A DNA stretch of 64,000 bases from Bacillota bacterium (GCA_023412715.1 JAEZCC010000045.1:62001-126000), one strand, 5' to 3'; positions 1 through 8,899 are shown, counted from the first letter of the stretch. Translations and numbers: made by a program. Notes: generated by a model not told the origin, from the letters alone.

Positions 1-237
1 AAAATCGTCTGGGACATGCTTGCCAGCGTGGACGCGATTAACACGCGCGGAAAGCCCGCTGGCGCTTTCGGCTCGTACGGGTGGAGCGGCGAAGCCGTTC
101 CCATGATGAAGGACCGGCTGCAGCACCTGAAATTCAGCTTTGTCGGCGACGGCCTGAGGGTGAACTTCAAACCCACCGCCGAAGATATCGCCGCCATGAA
201 AGCTTATGCGGACGAGGTCGTTTCTCATATCAAATAA
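1..237 (+). CDS. C-terminal end of a flavodiiron/FprA-type flavoprotein (partial)
   Basis: The frame is open from the first base of the window, so this is the 3' end of a longer gene; 78 codons precede the TAA. The residues AGAFGSYGWSGEA and a following segment with a DGLRVNF core match the last part of the flavodoxin domain of A-type flavoproteins (FprA/ROO family), where this loop contacts FMN. These cytoplasmic proteins reduce O2 or NO in anaerobes using a di-iron site in the N-terminal metallo-beta-lactamase domain, which lies outside the window. An ordinary multidomain flavodoxin is possible, but the SYGWSGEA signature favours FprA. Confidence 0.72.
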   Translation, partial: KIVWDMLASVDAINTRGKPAGAFGSYGWSGEAVPMMKDRLQHLKFSFVGDGLRVNFKPTAEDIAAMKAYADEVVSHIK

Positions 238-263
238 AGAAAAGACGACTGCCTGAGATAGAC

Positions 264-300
264 AATGCCCCCGCTTCTCTTTCGAGAAGCGGGGGCATTC
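264..300 (+). terminator. Terminator after the flavoprotein gene
   Basis: A perfect 16-bp hairpin (264-279 with 284-299, loop TTTC) begins 26 bases after the stop codon. The T-tract on the far side is poor, but the stem is very stable. Confidence 0.75.
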
Positions 301-395
301 CTGTTTCGCGCGGCGGGCCCGCAAAATGGGGGATTGAGGGCAAGACTGGATTCGCTCAATGCCGGACCCGGCATAAGCGGCGGCCTGCGCGCGGT

Positions 396-432
396 AAAAA
401 GCGGGGCGCCCTCGCTTTCGTTCGGGCGCCCC
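396..432 (-). terminator. Terminator of the GntR-ABC operon
   Basis: GGGCGCCCC pairs with GGGGCGCCC (403-411 with 424-432). Read on the minus strand the hairpin is followed by a TTTTT run at 400-396. It lies 28 bases downstream of the permease stop codon. Confidence 0.75.
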
Positions 433-460
433 TATGTAAAGTTGTATCTGCGGCGGGAAG

Positions 461-2353
461 CTATTTCTCCCAGCCGAACTTTTTAAGCAACTGCAGGGTC
501 TGGGCATCGGACCGATAAAACGTGTAGTAACCCGACATCTTCATATTGATCTTTTTCTGATCCGACCCGACCAGCTTCTTTAATTTCTCGGTTGTCGGCG
601 TAATGCCGTCCGTAAAAATCAATTCTATGCTGTCATTCGACTGGCCGTTTCCAACGTTCACCTGGCCGTCCACATAATCCTGCCGAAGCGCGTCCATCAG
701 CTCCCGCTTCTGCGTTTCGTCCGGGACGACGGCTTTCCCGCTCCCTTCTTTGTCGGTCGAATGGATCCTGACGCTTTCAATATTTTCCGGCTCCAGATAG
801 AAGATCATGTCGGAGCTTTCAAGGTACTCCCGCAGGCTCGTGATGTTGCCGCAGATGGCGTGATAGGAGTCCAGGAAATTGCTGTTCCGGTCATAGTACC
901 CGTAAGACCGGGTCATGGTGCCGCCGTTTTTCAGATGATAAGTGATTGTGAAATTTTCGCCCCGCGTATCTCTCAGGCGGTAAGGGAAAGATTCGGAGCG
1001 GTAAAGCGCGACGATGCGTTTCTGGGCCTCCATCACCGCGAGGATATTGTCCTTCTGCGTAAGGAGGGGCGTAAGCTCATGCCGCACCTCGTCGGGGCCG
1101 GCCGGGGCGTAATAAGCGTTGCTGCCCGGCAGGCTGCCTCTGTTCTCGGCGGCGATGCCGGTTTCGACGGAGACGCTCTCCACCTGCGAGATGTCCGGAA
1201 CGCGTGTGTCGTAGCCGAACATGCCCGTTGCAAGCACGCCGTAAAAAGCCGCGAAGCAAACGGCAAAGACGGCATACCACCGCAGGCTCTTCACCATATT
1301 TTTAAATCCGCGCGCATAGATTGCCTGAATGATCACGTGGGCAATCAGGGAGCCGGCAACAACGCCGATAAGAAAAGCATTTTTGCCGGTGCTGCTCAGA
1401 ACAAGGCCGAACCCGATGCCCGCCATTCCGGTAACGAGGAACCGGATCACGATTTTCGGCAGCTGGAATGCAAAAGTGTCCTCCGCGGTTTCGCTCTTCC
1501 TTCTGCCGTAAAGCCAGACCGCGCCGGCAAGCATGACCGCAGTCAGGACAAGCCACCATGCCAGGAACCCGGCGGAGCGCTCCGCCCCGATGAACGGCGC
1601 GAAAGCGGCAGCGAACGGCGCAAAGGCCGTCAGAATGCCGATCCTGCCTCCCAGGCCGACGTCGGCCCCCGGCAGAACCATATTCGCCACCGTGAAGCTG
1701 CAGAACAGCAGCAGCGGATATCCCGCGTTGACCCCGATGACGGAGACGGCCGTGTCGAACATGGTGCCGCTGCAGACGGCAAAGAAAACGCAGGACGTGA
1801 ACGCCGCCGCGCCCAGCAGCATGACCCACAGCATCTGCTTCCACGGCAGCGCCGAAGAAACCGTCACCGCGATGCCGTAAGAGCCGCCGACCATCGACAC
1901 AATCAGAAAATTCAGCATCAGCGGGACAAACAGCACGGCGATCCCGGCGCACCAGCGCCCCAGGAGCATGGACACGCGCCCGACGGGCAGCGCGTGAAAG
2001 AAGTCGACGCTGCGCTTTTTATGCATGTACCCGAACTGAATCACGCAGAGAACGGGCGCAAAAATCAGGACCATAATGGTCGACGCAATCGGCGCGTAAG
2101 AAATCATGAACGATGTATAGTTTGAAGACAGAACGTCCTTCAGCGGGACGAGGCTTTTCGCCGCCGCAGCCCCCTGTATAGCCGCGGTCTGCTGTTCAAT
2201 CCAATGCGGCACCGAAATCATCAGCATCATCGGCACCAGCAGGAACATCAGCACGGCCAGCAGAATCATGACGGGCAGCTGCTTTTTCAGCGACCAGAAA
2301 AACGTCTCGCGGAATTCAAGCACCCGCCTATGCGAGAATACTGTCGATATCAT
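461..2353 (-). CDS. ABC-2 type permease with large extracytoplasmic C-terminal domain
   Basis: A 630-residue integral membrane protein. The first ~380 residues hold about eight hydrophobic segments, the first after FFWSLKKQLPVM and the last ending near FAAFYGVLATGMFGYD. The last ~240 residues are soluble and probably face outside. It is the third gene of the operon GntR regulator-ATPase-permease, the arrangement of Bacillus YtrA-type systems, so it probably forms the channel of an ABC transporter induced by envelope stress. The start overlaps the ATPase gene by 26 bp and is supported by a GGAGG site about 10 bases upstream. The substrate cannot be read from sequence; peptide, lipid-II-active antibiotic or other envelope stress agents are guesses from the family. 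Confidence 0.8.
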   Translation of the reverse strand: MISTVFSHRRVLEFRETFFWSLKKQLPVMILLAVLMFLLVPMMLMISVPHWIEQQTAAIQGAAAAKSLVPLKDVLSSNYTSFMISYAPIASTIMVLIFAPVLCVIQFGYMHKKRSVDFFHALPVGRVSMLLGRWCAGIAVLFVPLMLNFLIVSMVGGSYGIAVTVSSALPWKQMLWVMLLGAAAFTSCVFFAVCSGTMFDTAVSVIGVNAGYPLLLFCSFTVANMVLPGADVGLGGRIGILTAFAPFAAAFAPFIGAERSAGFLAWWLVLTAVMLAGAVWLYGRRKSETAEDTFAFQLPKIVIRFLVTGMAGIGFGLVLSSTGKNAFLIGVVAGSLIAHVIIQAIYARGFKNMVKSLRWYAVFAVCFAAFYGVLATGMFGYDTRVPDISQVESVSVETGIAAENRGSLPGSNAYYAPAGPDEVRHELTPLLTQKDNILAVMEAQKRIVALYRSESFPYRLRDTRGENFTITYHLKNGGTMTRSYGYYDRNSNFLDSYHAICGNITSLREYLESSDMIFYLEPENIESVRIHSTDKEGSGKAVVPDETQKRELMDALRQDYVDGQVNVGNGQSNDSIELIFTDGITPTTEKLKKLVGSDQKKINMKMSGYYTFYRSDAQTLQLLKKFGWEK

Positions 2354-3227
2354 AGCCTACCGCCTCCATTTCGCTGATAAAGACTTCTTCCAGCGTCAGC
2401 GGAAGCACCTCGGAAAAGACCGGGTGAAGGGATTCCAGCTTCTGCATGGTTTCTTCCCGTCCGCCGCGGACGACCAAATTGACAAGGGAGCCTTTCGTTT
2501 CCCATTTCAGGATGTTCAGCGGGGCGAACTCCTCCCGGCCCGGCATGGGCCGGAACACGGCCTGCGCCTTGCACACGCCGAGCCGAAGCTCGTCGATGTC
2601 TTTGTCGAACAGGACGCCGCCCTGGTGGAAAAGCCCCACATGGTCGCAGAGGTCCTCCAGCTCCCGAAGGTTGTGCGAGGCGATGACGACCGTCGTCCCC
2701 CGCTGCGCCACCTCGTCGGAAATCAGCCTCTTCAGAAGCTGGCGCATCACAGGGTCCAGCCCGTCGAAAATCTCATCCATGAAGATGTAATCGGGGCAGG
2801 CGGAAAACGCGCAGATCAGCGCGGCCTGCCGCTGCATCCCCTTCGACATGCCGGAGATCTTCGTCTTTTCCCCGACCGGGAAGATACGGTTCAGATCCTT
2901 GAATTTTTTCTGATCCCATGCCGGGTAAAGCCGGGAAAGGAAGGCCGCCATGTCCTGAAGCGTGGCCTGCGGCAGAAAATAAGGGTAGTCTGAAATAAAA
3001 GCCACCCTGCCCTTGACCTTTGAATTTTCAAACGGCATCTCGCCGTCGATCCAGATCCCTCCCCCGTCCGGCTGGTAGACGCCCGCGGCGGCGCGCAGGA
3101 ACGTGGATTTGCCCGCCCCGTTCGAACCGACAAGCCCGAACACGGACCGGTCGTCAATCCGGAACGACATGTGGTCCAGAGCCGTCTTCGCACCGAATTT
3201 TTTCACTAGATTCCTGACTTCGATCAT
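2328..3227 (-). CDS. ABC transporter ATP-binding protein (Ytr-like)
   Basis: A 299-residue ABC ATPase that powers the permease encoded just downstream. The P-loop GSNGAGKS lies near residue 35. The signature loop is the variant ISGMSKGMQRQ, typical of ABC-2/YtrB-type ATPases rather than LSGGQ. Walker B is FMDEIFDGLD and the switch histidine is in VIASHNLRELE. A C-terminal extension of about 70 residues follows the core fold. Its start overlaps the stop of the GntR gene by 4 bp (ATGA), so the two are probably translationally coupled. Confidence 0.9.
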   Translation of the reverse strand: MIEVRNLVKKFGAKTALDHMSFRIDDRSVFGLVGSNGAGKSTFLRAAAGVYQPDGGGIWIDGEMPFENSKVKGRVAFISDYPYFLPQATLQDMAAFLSRLYPAWDQKKFKDLNRIFPVGEKTKISGMSKGMQRQAALICAFSACPDYIFMDEIFDGLDPVMRQLLKRLISDEVAQRGTTVVIASHNLRELEDLCDHVGLFHQGGVLFDKDIDELRLGVCKAQAVFRPMPGREEFAPLNILKWETKGSLVNLVVRGGREETMQKLESLHPVFSEVLPLTLEEVFISEMEAVGYDIDSILA

Positions 3228-3601
3228 TGTGCCTTCGCTCCTTCCTTCATGGCGTTTTCGACCTGCTGCAGAATTTCTTCGCGCTTCATTCCGCAGCCGG
3301 ACGCTTCCCTTACCGCCCGGCGCAGCATTTCGGCGGCGATTTCTTTCTGGCGGGCGACCGCATTTTCATTGCCCGAAAGAAAAGAGCCCTTCCCCGGGAC
3401 CGAATACAGGATTCCGTCGTGTTCCAGCATTGCATACGCCTTCTGAACCGTGTTCGGGTTGACACCAAGCTCTTCCGCCAGCGACCGCACGCTTGGCAGC
3501 GCCTCGTCCTTTTCAAGAGCGCCCACGGAAGCAAAACGGGCAATGCTGCGGTACAGCTGCTCGTAAATCGGCACCCTGCTTTGAAAATCGAGTGAAAACA
3601 T
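3224..3601 (-). CDS. GntR-family repressor, YtrA subfamily
   Basis: A 125-residue protein with an N-terminal winged helix: VPIYEQLYRSIARF, then LPSVRSLAEELGVNPNTVQKAY as the recognition region, and EHDGILYSVPGKGSFL as the wing. Only ~50 residues follow, the short effector region typical of YtrA-type GntR proteins. It is the first gene of an operon with an ABC ATPase and permease, and most likely represses that operon until an inducer is present. A GAGGTGAG ribosome site precedes the ATG. A perfect inverted repeat overlaps the start-point region of its own promoter (separate entry), which suggests autoregulation. Confidence 0.88.
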   Translation of the reverse strand: MFSLDFQSRVPIYEQLYRSIARFASVGALEKDEALPSVRSLAEELGVNPNTVQKAYAMLEHDGILYSVPGKGSFLSGNENAVARQKEIAAEMLRRAVREASGCGMKREEILQQVENAMKEGAKAQ

Positions 3602-3644
3602 CCGCTCACCTCGCTTTGTCGTAAACGTGTATTAACTGTTCTAT

Positions 3645-3691
3645 CTGTAATAGTACAGTAGAATCATAACACAGTCCAGAAAAACTGTCAA
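3645..3691 (-). promoter_or_regulatory. Sigma-A promoter and GntR operator of the ABC operon
   Basis: On the minus strand TTGACA (3691-3686), a 17-base spacer and TATGAT (3668-3663) form a near-consensus promoter. The palindrome CTGTA-N4-TACAG (3645-3658) starts 4 bases after the -10 box, where a bound repressor would block initiation. Palindromes of this size are usual for YtrA-type regulators; assignment to this protein is inferred from position. Confidence 0.8.
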
Positions 3692-3768
3692 GCGGATCTT
3701 GATTCTCAAATTGAATTTTTAGCGGCGCGCCGGACTTCCCCTCCCCCCGCGTCCTCGCGAAGGCAGGC

Positions 3769-3799
3769 AAAAAAACGCCGGCAGCATCGCGCTGCCGGC
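3769..3799 (-). terminator. Terminator of the DUF815-lipoprotein operon
   Basis: GCCGGCAGC/GCTGCCGGC stem (3777-3785 with 3791-3799), followed on the minus strand by a seven-T run (3775-3769). It lies 23 bases past the lipoprotein stop. Confidence 0.85.
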
Positions 3800-3821
3800 T
3801 TGCGGACGGTTTCGTTCGGGG

Positions 3822-5033
3822 TCAGGAGGCCCGCTTTTTCGCGTCCGGTGAAAACATCTTCTGCAAGGTCGCCGGATCCGCTATGCCGGTTGCAGGCATT
3901 CCGTTCAGAAGCTGAAAATCCTTCACGCTCTGCTCGGTCCCTTCCGCAAAAAGCCCGGTCGGCTTCATGAACATGTAGCCAAGCGCCAGCAGGCGGTTCT
4001 GCATCGCCATAACGTCGTTCCCCTGCATGCCCTTTTTCAGCGTCTGATTGAGATTGATAGGCGCCGAAGAGGTCCCCGAAGAAGCGGAAGAGGAAGCAGA
4101 GGAAGTGCCCGACGGCGCGCCTGCGGCGGAAGAGGTGCTCTGCAGCAGCTCGGGATAAACGGTCCCGGCCATAAAGCTCACGGCCTCCACCATCTCCTCT
4201 CCCTGAAGCCGCATCATGGCGGGATCCATTTCATAGACCTTTCCATTCTGGACCGCCTGCAGTTTTTTATACTGATCCGACGCGAGGAGCTGCTCTTTTA
4301 CGCCCTTCGCGCAGAAAATGTACTGCGGGTTCGCAATCCGCAGATCCTGCTCCGGCATCTTCCCGCCCGTGTTGCCGGCAGCCGAGTTCGTCAGCCCCGC
4401 CGCCGTGATCAGGCTGTTCTGGAGCATGTCGCCGGTGACGGCGCCGCCCTGCGCGTCGGAAAGGTAGACGGCCGTAATGGGCGAGCTGCTTTCCGGAATC
4501 ACCCGCGTGATGTCGTCGATGGTTTCAAGCAGCCCTTTGGCGATGGTGTTTCCCTTTTCATAGCCGGTTTTCGCCCCTTTCAGCGCGGCGCCGACCTCGG
4601 AATAAAGCCTCGCAAGGTCGGATCGGTTGGAAGCGGCCTTCAGGACAAGCACCGAGATGCCGGCGTTTTTCAGCGCTGACTGCTGCGCCTCGGTCGGCTT
4701 TTCGTCGGCAAACACAAGGGTCACGCCCAGGCCTTTCATCTTGTCCGCGTCATCGGCCGTCACGTTCGGCAGCACGGCCAGGTCGCTCTGCGTGCAGGAA
4801 GCGCTCTTCGCCTTCAGGCTGATTTCATACCCGAGCGCCAGAATCACGTCCGCGATGTTCGGCGAAAGGACCGCGACGCCGGTCGGCTCGTTAACGAAAG
4901 TCACGTCCCCGACGGTAACAGGGTAGTCCTTCACACCAGCCCCGGAGGAAATATCTCCCTGCCTGGAGCATCCGAAGAAAAACGAAAAGGCAAAGGCGGC
5001 GCAAAGGACGGCCGCCGTGAATTTTTTAAACAT
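3822..5033 (-). CDS. Lipoprotein: BtuF/FepB-like binding domain fused to a peptidoglycan-binding domain
   Basis: A 403-residue predicted lipoprotein with the lipobox FSFFFGC, lipid-anchored at Cys22. Residues ~40-290 resemble the periplasmic-binding fold of cobalamin and ferric-siderophore binding proteins (PF01497), for example VAVLSPNIADVILALGY near the start of the domain. A Ser/Ala-rich linker (~295-325) leads to a C-terminal PG_binding_1 domain with LKKGMQGNDVMAMQNRLLALGY. No permease or ATPase for a metal-chelate importer lies nearby. The 20-bp gap to the upstream DUF815 gene and an AAGGAGAG site suggest co-transcription. It may sense or scavenge a ligand at the wall rather than feed a transporter; the ligand is unknown. 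Confidence 0.78.
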   Translation of the reverse strand: MFKKFTAAVLCAAFAFSFFFGCSRQGDISSGAGVKDYPVTVGDVTFVNEPTGVAVLSPNIADVILALGYEISLKAKSASCTQSDLAVLPNVTADDADKMKGLGVTLVFADEKPTEAQQSALKNAGISVLVLKAASNRSDLARLYSEVGAALKGAKTGYEKGNTIAKGLLETIDDITRVIPESSSPITAVYLSDAQGGAVTGDMLQNSLITAAGLTNSAAGNTGGKMPEQDLRIANPQYIFCAKGVKEQLLASDQYKKLQAVQNGKVYEMDPAMMRLQGEEMVEAVSFMAGTVYPELLQSTSSAAGAPSGTSSASSSASSGTSSAPINLNQTLKKGMQGNDVMAMQNRLLALGYMFMKPTGLFAEGTEQSVKDFQLLNGMPATGIADPATLQKMFSPDAKKRAS

Positions 5034-5053
5034 CAGTCTCTCCTTTCAGGCTG

Positions 5054-6304
5054 TCAGCCGTCTGCTTTTACAGCTTTCAGGCAGGCTTCAACGCTTCGGA
5101 TGTACTGCTTCGCGCAGCGTGGGGAACGCCCTCCCCGCGCGAGCGCCCACTGCTCCGCTCCCTTTTCAAGCTCTTCCGGGTCCGCATGCAGCCCCCTCTG
5201 CGCCGAAAGGGCGCGGACGATTTTCAGGAATTCGTCTTTGCCCGGCAAAGCGTAGCGGATCGACAGGCCGAACCGGTCGGCAAGCGAGAGGCTCTCCTGA
5301 ATCGAGTCGTTCCGGTGGATCTCGTCTCCCTCGCGGTCGGAAAAATTCTCGCGGATCAGGTGGCGGCGGTTGGAGGTCGCGTAGATCAGCGTGTTGTCGG
5401 GACGGACGGCCAGCCCCCCTTCCAGCACGGCTTTCAGCGACGCGTAGGTGTCGTCTTCCCCCGCAAACGACAGGTCGTCGACAAAAACGATGAACTTCAT
5501 GGGCAGCCCGGCGATCCTGTCCACAACGAGGGGGAAATCCGCAAGCGACTTTTTGGGGATCTCGATCATCCGCAGGCCCCTCGTATAATACTCATTCAGA
5601 AGGGCCTTGACGGTGGAGGATTTCCCCGTCCCCCGGTCGCCGTAGAACAGGCAGTTGTTCGCGGGCAGCCCGTTCAGGAAGGCCAGCGTGTTATCGATCG
5701 CCATGCCGCGCTGAAGCTCGTAGCCCTTCAGGTCCGCAAGGGTCGTGCGGTCGGGGTGCACCACGGGGCACAGCCGCCCGCCGCGCCAGATGAACGCCCG
5801 GTAACGGGCGTACGGGCCGCAGCCGTTTTTGCGGTAATACTGCGCCAGCCGCTTCACACAGTCACTCGCGCCGCCGGACAGAAACTCCGGCGTTTCGCCG
5901 GTCCGCCAGTGCGGAAGGCCAAGCTGGGCCGCATCCACGGCAAAGTCGGAGCCCTCCAGGACCTGCTCCGGCGTCATGGCTGAAACTTCCCGCAGAACGG
6001 CGAGATCCCTGCAGACGGCATCCAGCTCGGCCGGGGGAAGGCTTGCGTCCCCCGCGGCGCAGGCAAGCGAAAAAGGATTTTCGTCGGACTGCACCGCCTC
6101 CGCGATGCAGCGTGAAAACGCTTCCGTTCCGCCGTGCGCGCTCAGAACCGCAAAAAAGTTCCCCCACGCATTGAGAAAATCCTTCTCCGACTGCCCGGCC
6201 GACCACAGAAGCCTGTAAAACGCCCCGGGGACCGCCTGTTTCAGCACGCCCCGGTAAACGGACAAAGAGGCCAGCATCATTGCGGCACGCTTCAGTTGCT
6301 TCAT
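5054..6304 (-). CDS. AAA+ ATPase, DUF815 family
   Basis: A 416-residue cytoplasmic protein of the DUF815 (PF05673) P-loop family. Walker A is YGDRGTGKSSTVKALLNEYY, Walker B is FIVFVDDLSF, and the sensor region is LIYATSNRRHLIRENFSD. The N-terminal ~190 residues are family specific and of unknown role. I chose ATG 6304 over the in-frame ATG 6325 because the codons between them (KGD) form the ribosome site AAGGGAGAT. It is the first gene of a two-gene unit with the binding-domain/PG-binding lipoprotein. Family members are common in Firmicutes and proteobacteria, but their substrate is not known to me. Confidence 0.88.
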   Translation of the reverse strand: MKQLKRAAMMLASLSVYRGVLKQAVPGAFYRLLWSAGQSEKDFLNAWGNFFAVLSAHGGTEAFSRCIAEAVQSDENPFSLACAAGDASLPPAELDAVCRDLAVLREVSAMTPEQVLEGSDFAVDAAQLGLPHWRTGETPEFLSGGASDCVKRLAQYYRKNGCGPYARYRAFIWRGGRLCPVVHPDRTTLADLKGYELQRGMAIDNTLAFLNGLPANNCLFYGDRGTGKSSTVKALLNEYYTRGLRMIEIPKKSLADFPLVVDRIAGLPMKFIVFVDDLSFAGEDDTYASLKAVLEGGLAVRPDNTLIYATSNRRHLIRENFSDREGDEIHRNDSIQESLSLADRFGLSIRYALPGKDEFLKIVRALSAQRGLHADPEELEKGAEQWALARGGRSPRCAKQYIRSVEACLKAVKADG

Positions 6305-6401
6305 CGTGCAATCTCCCTTAAACACCGGACGCGGGCACGAAATGCGTCGCCCGCTGCGGGCATGCCGTCTCCCCTTGCCGCAGCCCGTCGGTTTTTAATT
6401 T

Positions 6402-6431
6402 ATTTTACGCTGTTGTGCGGCATTGTGTCAA
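6402..6431 (-). promoter_or_regulatory. Promoter of the DUF815-lipoprotein operon
   Basis: TTGACA (6431-6426), 18-base spacer, TAAAAT (6407-6402) on the minus strand. It is about 100 bases upstream of the DUF815 start, in the only AT-rich patch of the gap. Confidence 0.7.
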
Positions 6432-6505
6432 GTTTGCGCAGGTATTTCCAGCGGACCGCGGCCGGTTTCTTCCGCATCCCCGCCCGCCGGGCGAAAACGG
6501 CGCGC

Positions 6506-6553
6506 AAAAAATGCGCTTCGAAACGGCCCGGAGGCCAAATCAAAGCGCATTTC
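6506..6553 (-). terminator. Terminator of hppA
   Basis: AAATGCGCTT pairs with its complement across a ~24-base GC-rich loop (about 6509-6518 with 6542-6551). A run of T follows on the minus strand, 50 bases beyond the hppA stop codon. Confidence 0.7.
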
Positions 6554-6604
6554 TGTTTTCTAACGCCGCTGTGGATTTTCCCGCCTCAAGCTAACAGGAA
6601 AATT

Positions 6605-8899
6605 TCAGAACGCGGCTTCTTTTTCTTCTTCTTCGATTGTCTTCTTGCGGAATCCGCCGCGCTTCGAATACAATACGGACACGGCGACGGCAAGCAGAAG
6701 GACGATGCCGAGGACGATCTTCCCGACATTGGTCCCTTCGTACCGAACAAGAATTGGGGCCGCAAGCAGAGAAACCATATTGATGACCTTGATCATCGGG
6801 TTGAGGGCAGGTCCTGCGGTATCCTTCAGAGGATCGCCGACCGTGTCGCCGACGACGGCCGCTTTATGGGCCTCGGAGTTCTTGCCGCCGTATGCGCCGT
6901 CTTCAATGGTCTTCTTTGCATTGTCCCAAGCACCGCCGGAGACGGACATGAACACCGCGAGAGCCTGGCCGGAGAGGATGACGCCGGCCAGAGCGCCGCC
7001 GAGCGCCTCAACGCCCAGGAAAATACCGACAATCAGCGGGACCAGCACGCAGATCGTGGTAAGGGTGATGAGTTCCTTCTGGGCGGAAGCCGTGCAGATA
7101 CCGACCGCATGGGTATAGTCCGGCTTTACCTTGCCTTCCATCAGGCCGGGGATGTGGAACTGGCGGCGCACTTCGTTCACAATCTTGGAGGCCGCGCGCG
7201 CCACGGCATTAATAATCAGCGAAGAGAACAGCCACGGTGCGGCCGCGCCAATCAGAGCACCGATGAAGACGATGGGCTCCGAAATGCGGATGCCCGTACT
7301 CATCATGGTCGCATTGGACGCCACATTCATCTGGCCCTGTACGGCCGAAACATCCGTCAGGAAAGAGCCGAACAGCGAAACGGCCGCGATAACCGCGGAG
7401 CCGATGGCAACACCCTTGGTGATGGCTTTCGTCGTGTTGCCGACGGAGTCGAGGTCGCCCAGGACCTTGCGCTGATCCGGATCCAGACCGGCCATTTCGC
7501 CGATGCCGTTCGCATTGTCGGAGATAGGCCCGAAGGAATCCATCGCCACGTTGTTGCCGGTCAGGGTCAGCATGCCGATGCCGGTCATGGCCACGCCGTA
7601 AAGGACGTAAGTCGTGTCATGGCCCCAGTAGATCAGCACGGAAGCCAGAATCGTGAGCGCGATGATAATCGTCTGCCACACGGAAACCTCATAGCCAACC
7701 GAAAGGCCCCTGAGAATCAGCGTTGCGGCGCCGCCGGAATTTGCCGCGCCGGCAATGCCCTTGACGGGCTTGTAGCGGGTATCCGTGAAATATTTCGTGA
7801 CTTCATCCAGCAGGATGGCAAGCACAATACCTACGGCAACCGAAAGAAATGCGCGCCATTCGTGCATATAGAACTGGGCAAGCAGGAAAAATGCTACCAG
7901 GCAGATGACTGCGGAAGTATAGAACCCTCTGTTGATGGACGCCATTGCGTCCTGGTCCTGCGAGTTTTTCTTGCCCTTGACGGAATATGTACCGATGATG
8001 GAAGAGAAAACGCCGATGCCGCGTACCAGCAGCGGGAAGACGATCCATTTGATCTCGTGGGTGATGCCGACCAGCGCGCAGCCGAGAATCAGGCCGGAGA
8101 CGATCGTCACCTCGTAGGATTCGAAGATGTCCGCCGCCATGCCGGCGCAGTCGCCGACATTGTCGCCGACGAGGTCCGCAACGACGGCCGCGTTTCTCGG
8201 GTCGTCTTCCGGAATGCCCGCTTCGACCTTGCCGACAAGGTCAGCGCCCACATCGGCAGCCTTGGTATAAATGCCGCCGCCGACTCTCATGAACAGGGCA
8301 ATCAGCGTTCCGCCGAAGCCGAAGCCGAGCAGCACGTCCGGCGAAGAAATACCGAAAACAATGAAGATAATGGTGCCGCCGAAAAGCCCGAGACCGTCGG
8401 TCAGCATACCGGTGATTGTTCCCGAACGGTAGGCAAGCTTCAGCGACTCGGTAAAGCTTTTCTTGGAGGCCGCCGCAACGCGCACATTGCCCTGGACCGC
8501 CATGCGCATGCCGAACTGGCCGACCATCATGGAGAACGAAGCGCCCATGATAAAGGCAATCGCTCTGCCGAAACCGATAATCAGCTTGATGCTGCCGGCA
8601 TCAAACTGGCTGAAACGTTCCGTTGCTTCCGCCGAAGGCGGTATGACATAGACAGAAAAGAACAATACTACTGTCAGTGCAGCGATGAACGGGATAATCG
8701 TTCTGAGCTGCCGGTTGAGGTAAGCGTTCGCGCCCTCGCGGATCGCGTTCCAGATCTCCTGCATTTTCGGGGTGCCTTTGTCGGCCCGCATAATCTGCGT
8801 TCTCAGCAGGAGGGCGTACCCCAGGCCGAGAAGCGAAATGAGCAGAACGACCCAGATTGCGACGCTTTCAAAAACGTTTGCGTTTTGCAAGCCCAGCAT
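6605..8899 (-). CDS. hppA: K+-independent H+-translocating membrane pyrophosphatase
   Basis: A ~764-residue protein with about 16 membrane helices, the normal size for the M-PPase family, which couples PPi hydrolysis to ion export. The PPi/Mg site residues are visible in DVGADLVGKVEAGIPEDDPR and in DLVGDNVGDCAGMAADIFES, with the matching C-terminal VGDTVGDPLKDTAGPALN. The potassium-determining motif reads GNTTKA; Lys here (instead of Ala) marks K+-independent, proton-pumping enzymes. GTG 8914 would sit inside the ribosome site AAAGGTGG, so I prefer ATG 8899, 11 bases after that site. The gene stands alone between terminators and probably recovers energy from PPi made in biosynthesis, including glycogen precursor synthesis. 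Confidence 0.95.
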   Translation of the reverse strand: MLGLQNANVFESVAIWVVLLISLLGLGYALLLRTQIMRADKGTPKMQEIWNAIREGANAYLNRQLRTIIPFIAALTVVLFFSVYVIPPSAEATERFSQFDAGSIKLIIGFGRAIAFIMGASFSMMVGQFGMRMAVQGNVRVAAASKKSFTESLKLAYRSGTITGMLTDGLGLFGGTIIFIVFGISSPDVLLGFGFGGTLIALFMRVGGGIYTKAADVGADLVGKVEAGIPEDDPRNAAVVADLVGDNVGDCAGMAADIFESYEVTIVSGLILGCALVGITHEIKWIVFPLLVRGIGVFSSIIGTYSVKGKKNSQDQDAMASINRGFYTSAVICLVAFFLLAQFYMHEWRAFLSVAVGIVLAILLDEVTKYFTDTRYKPVKGIAGAANSGGAATLILRGLSVGYEVSVWQTIIIALTILASVLIYWGHDTTYVLYGVAMTGIGMLTLTGNNVAMDSFGPISDNANGIGEMAGLDPDQRKVLGDLDSVGNTTKAITKGVAIGSAVIAAVSLFGSFLTDVSAVQGQMNVASNATMMSTGIRISEPIVFIGALIGAAAPWLFSSLIINAVARAASKIVNEVRRQFHIPGLMEGKVKPDYTHAVGICTASAQKELITLTTICVLVPLIVGIFLGVEALGGALAGVILSGQALAVFMSVSGGAWDNAKKTIEDGAYGGKNSEAHKAAVVGDTVGDPLKDTAGPALNPMIKVINMVSLLAAPILVRYEGTNVGKIVLGIVLLLAVAVSVLYSKRGGFRKKTIEEEEKEAAF

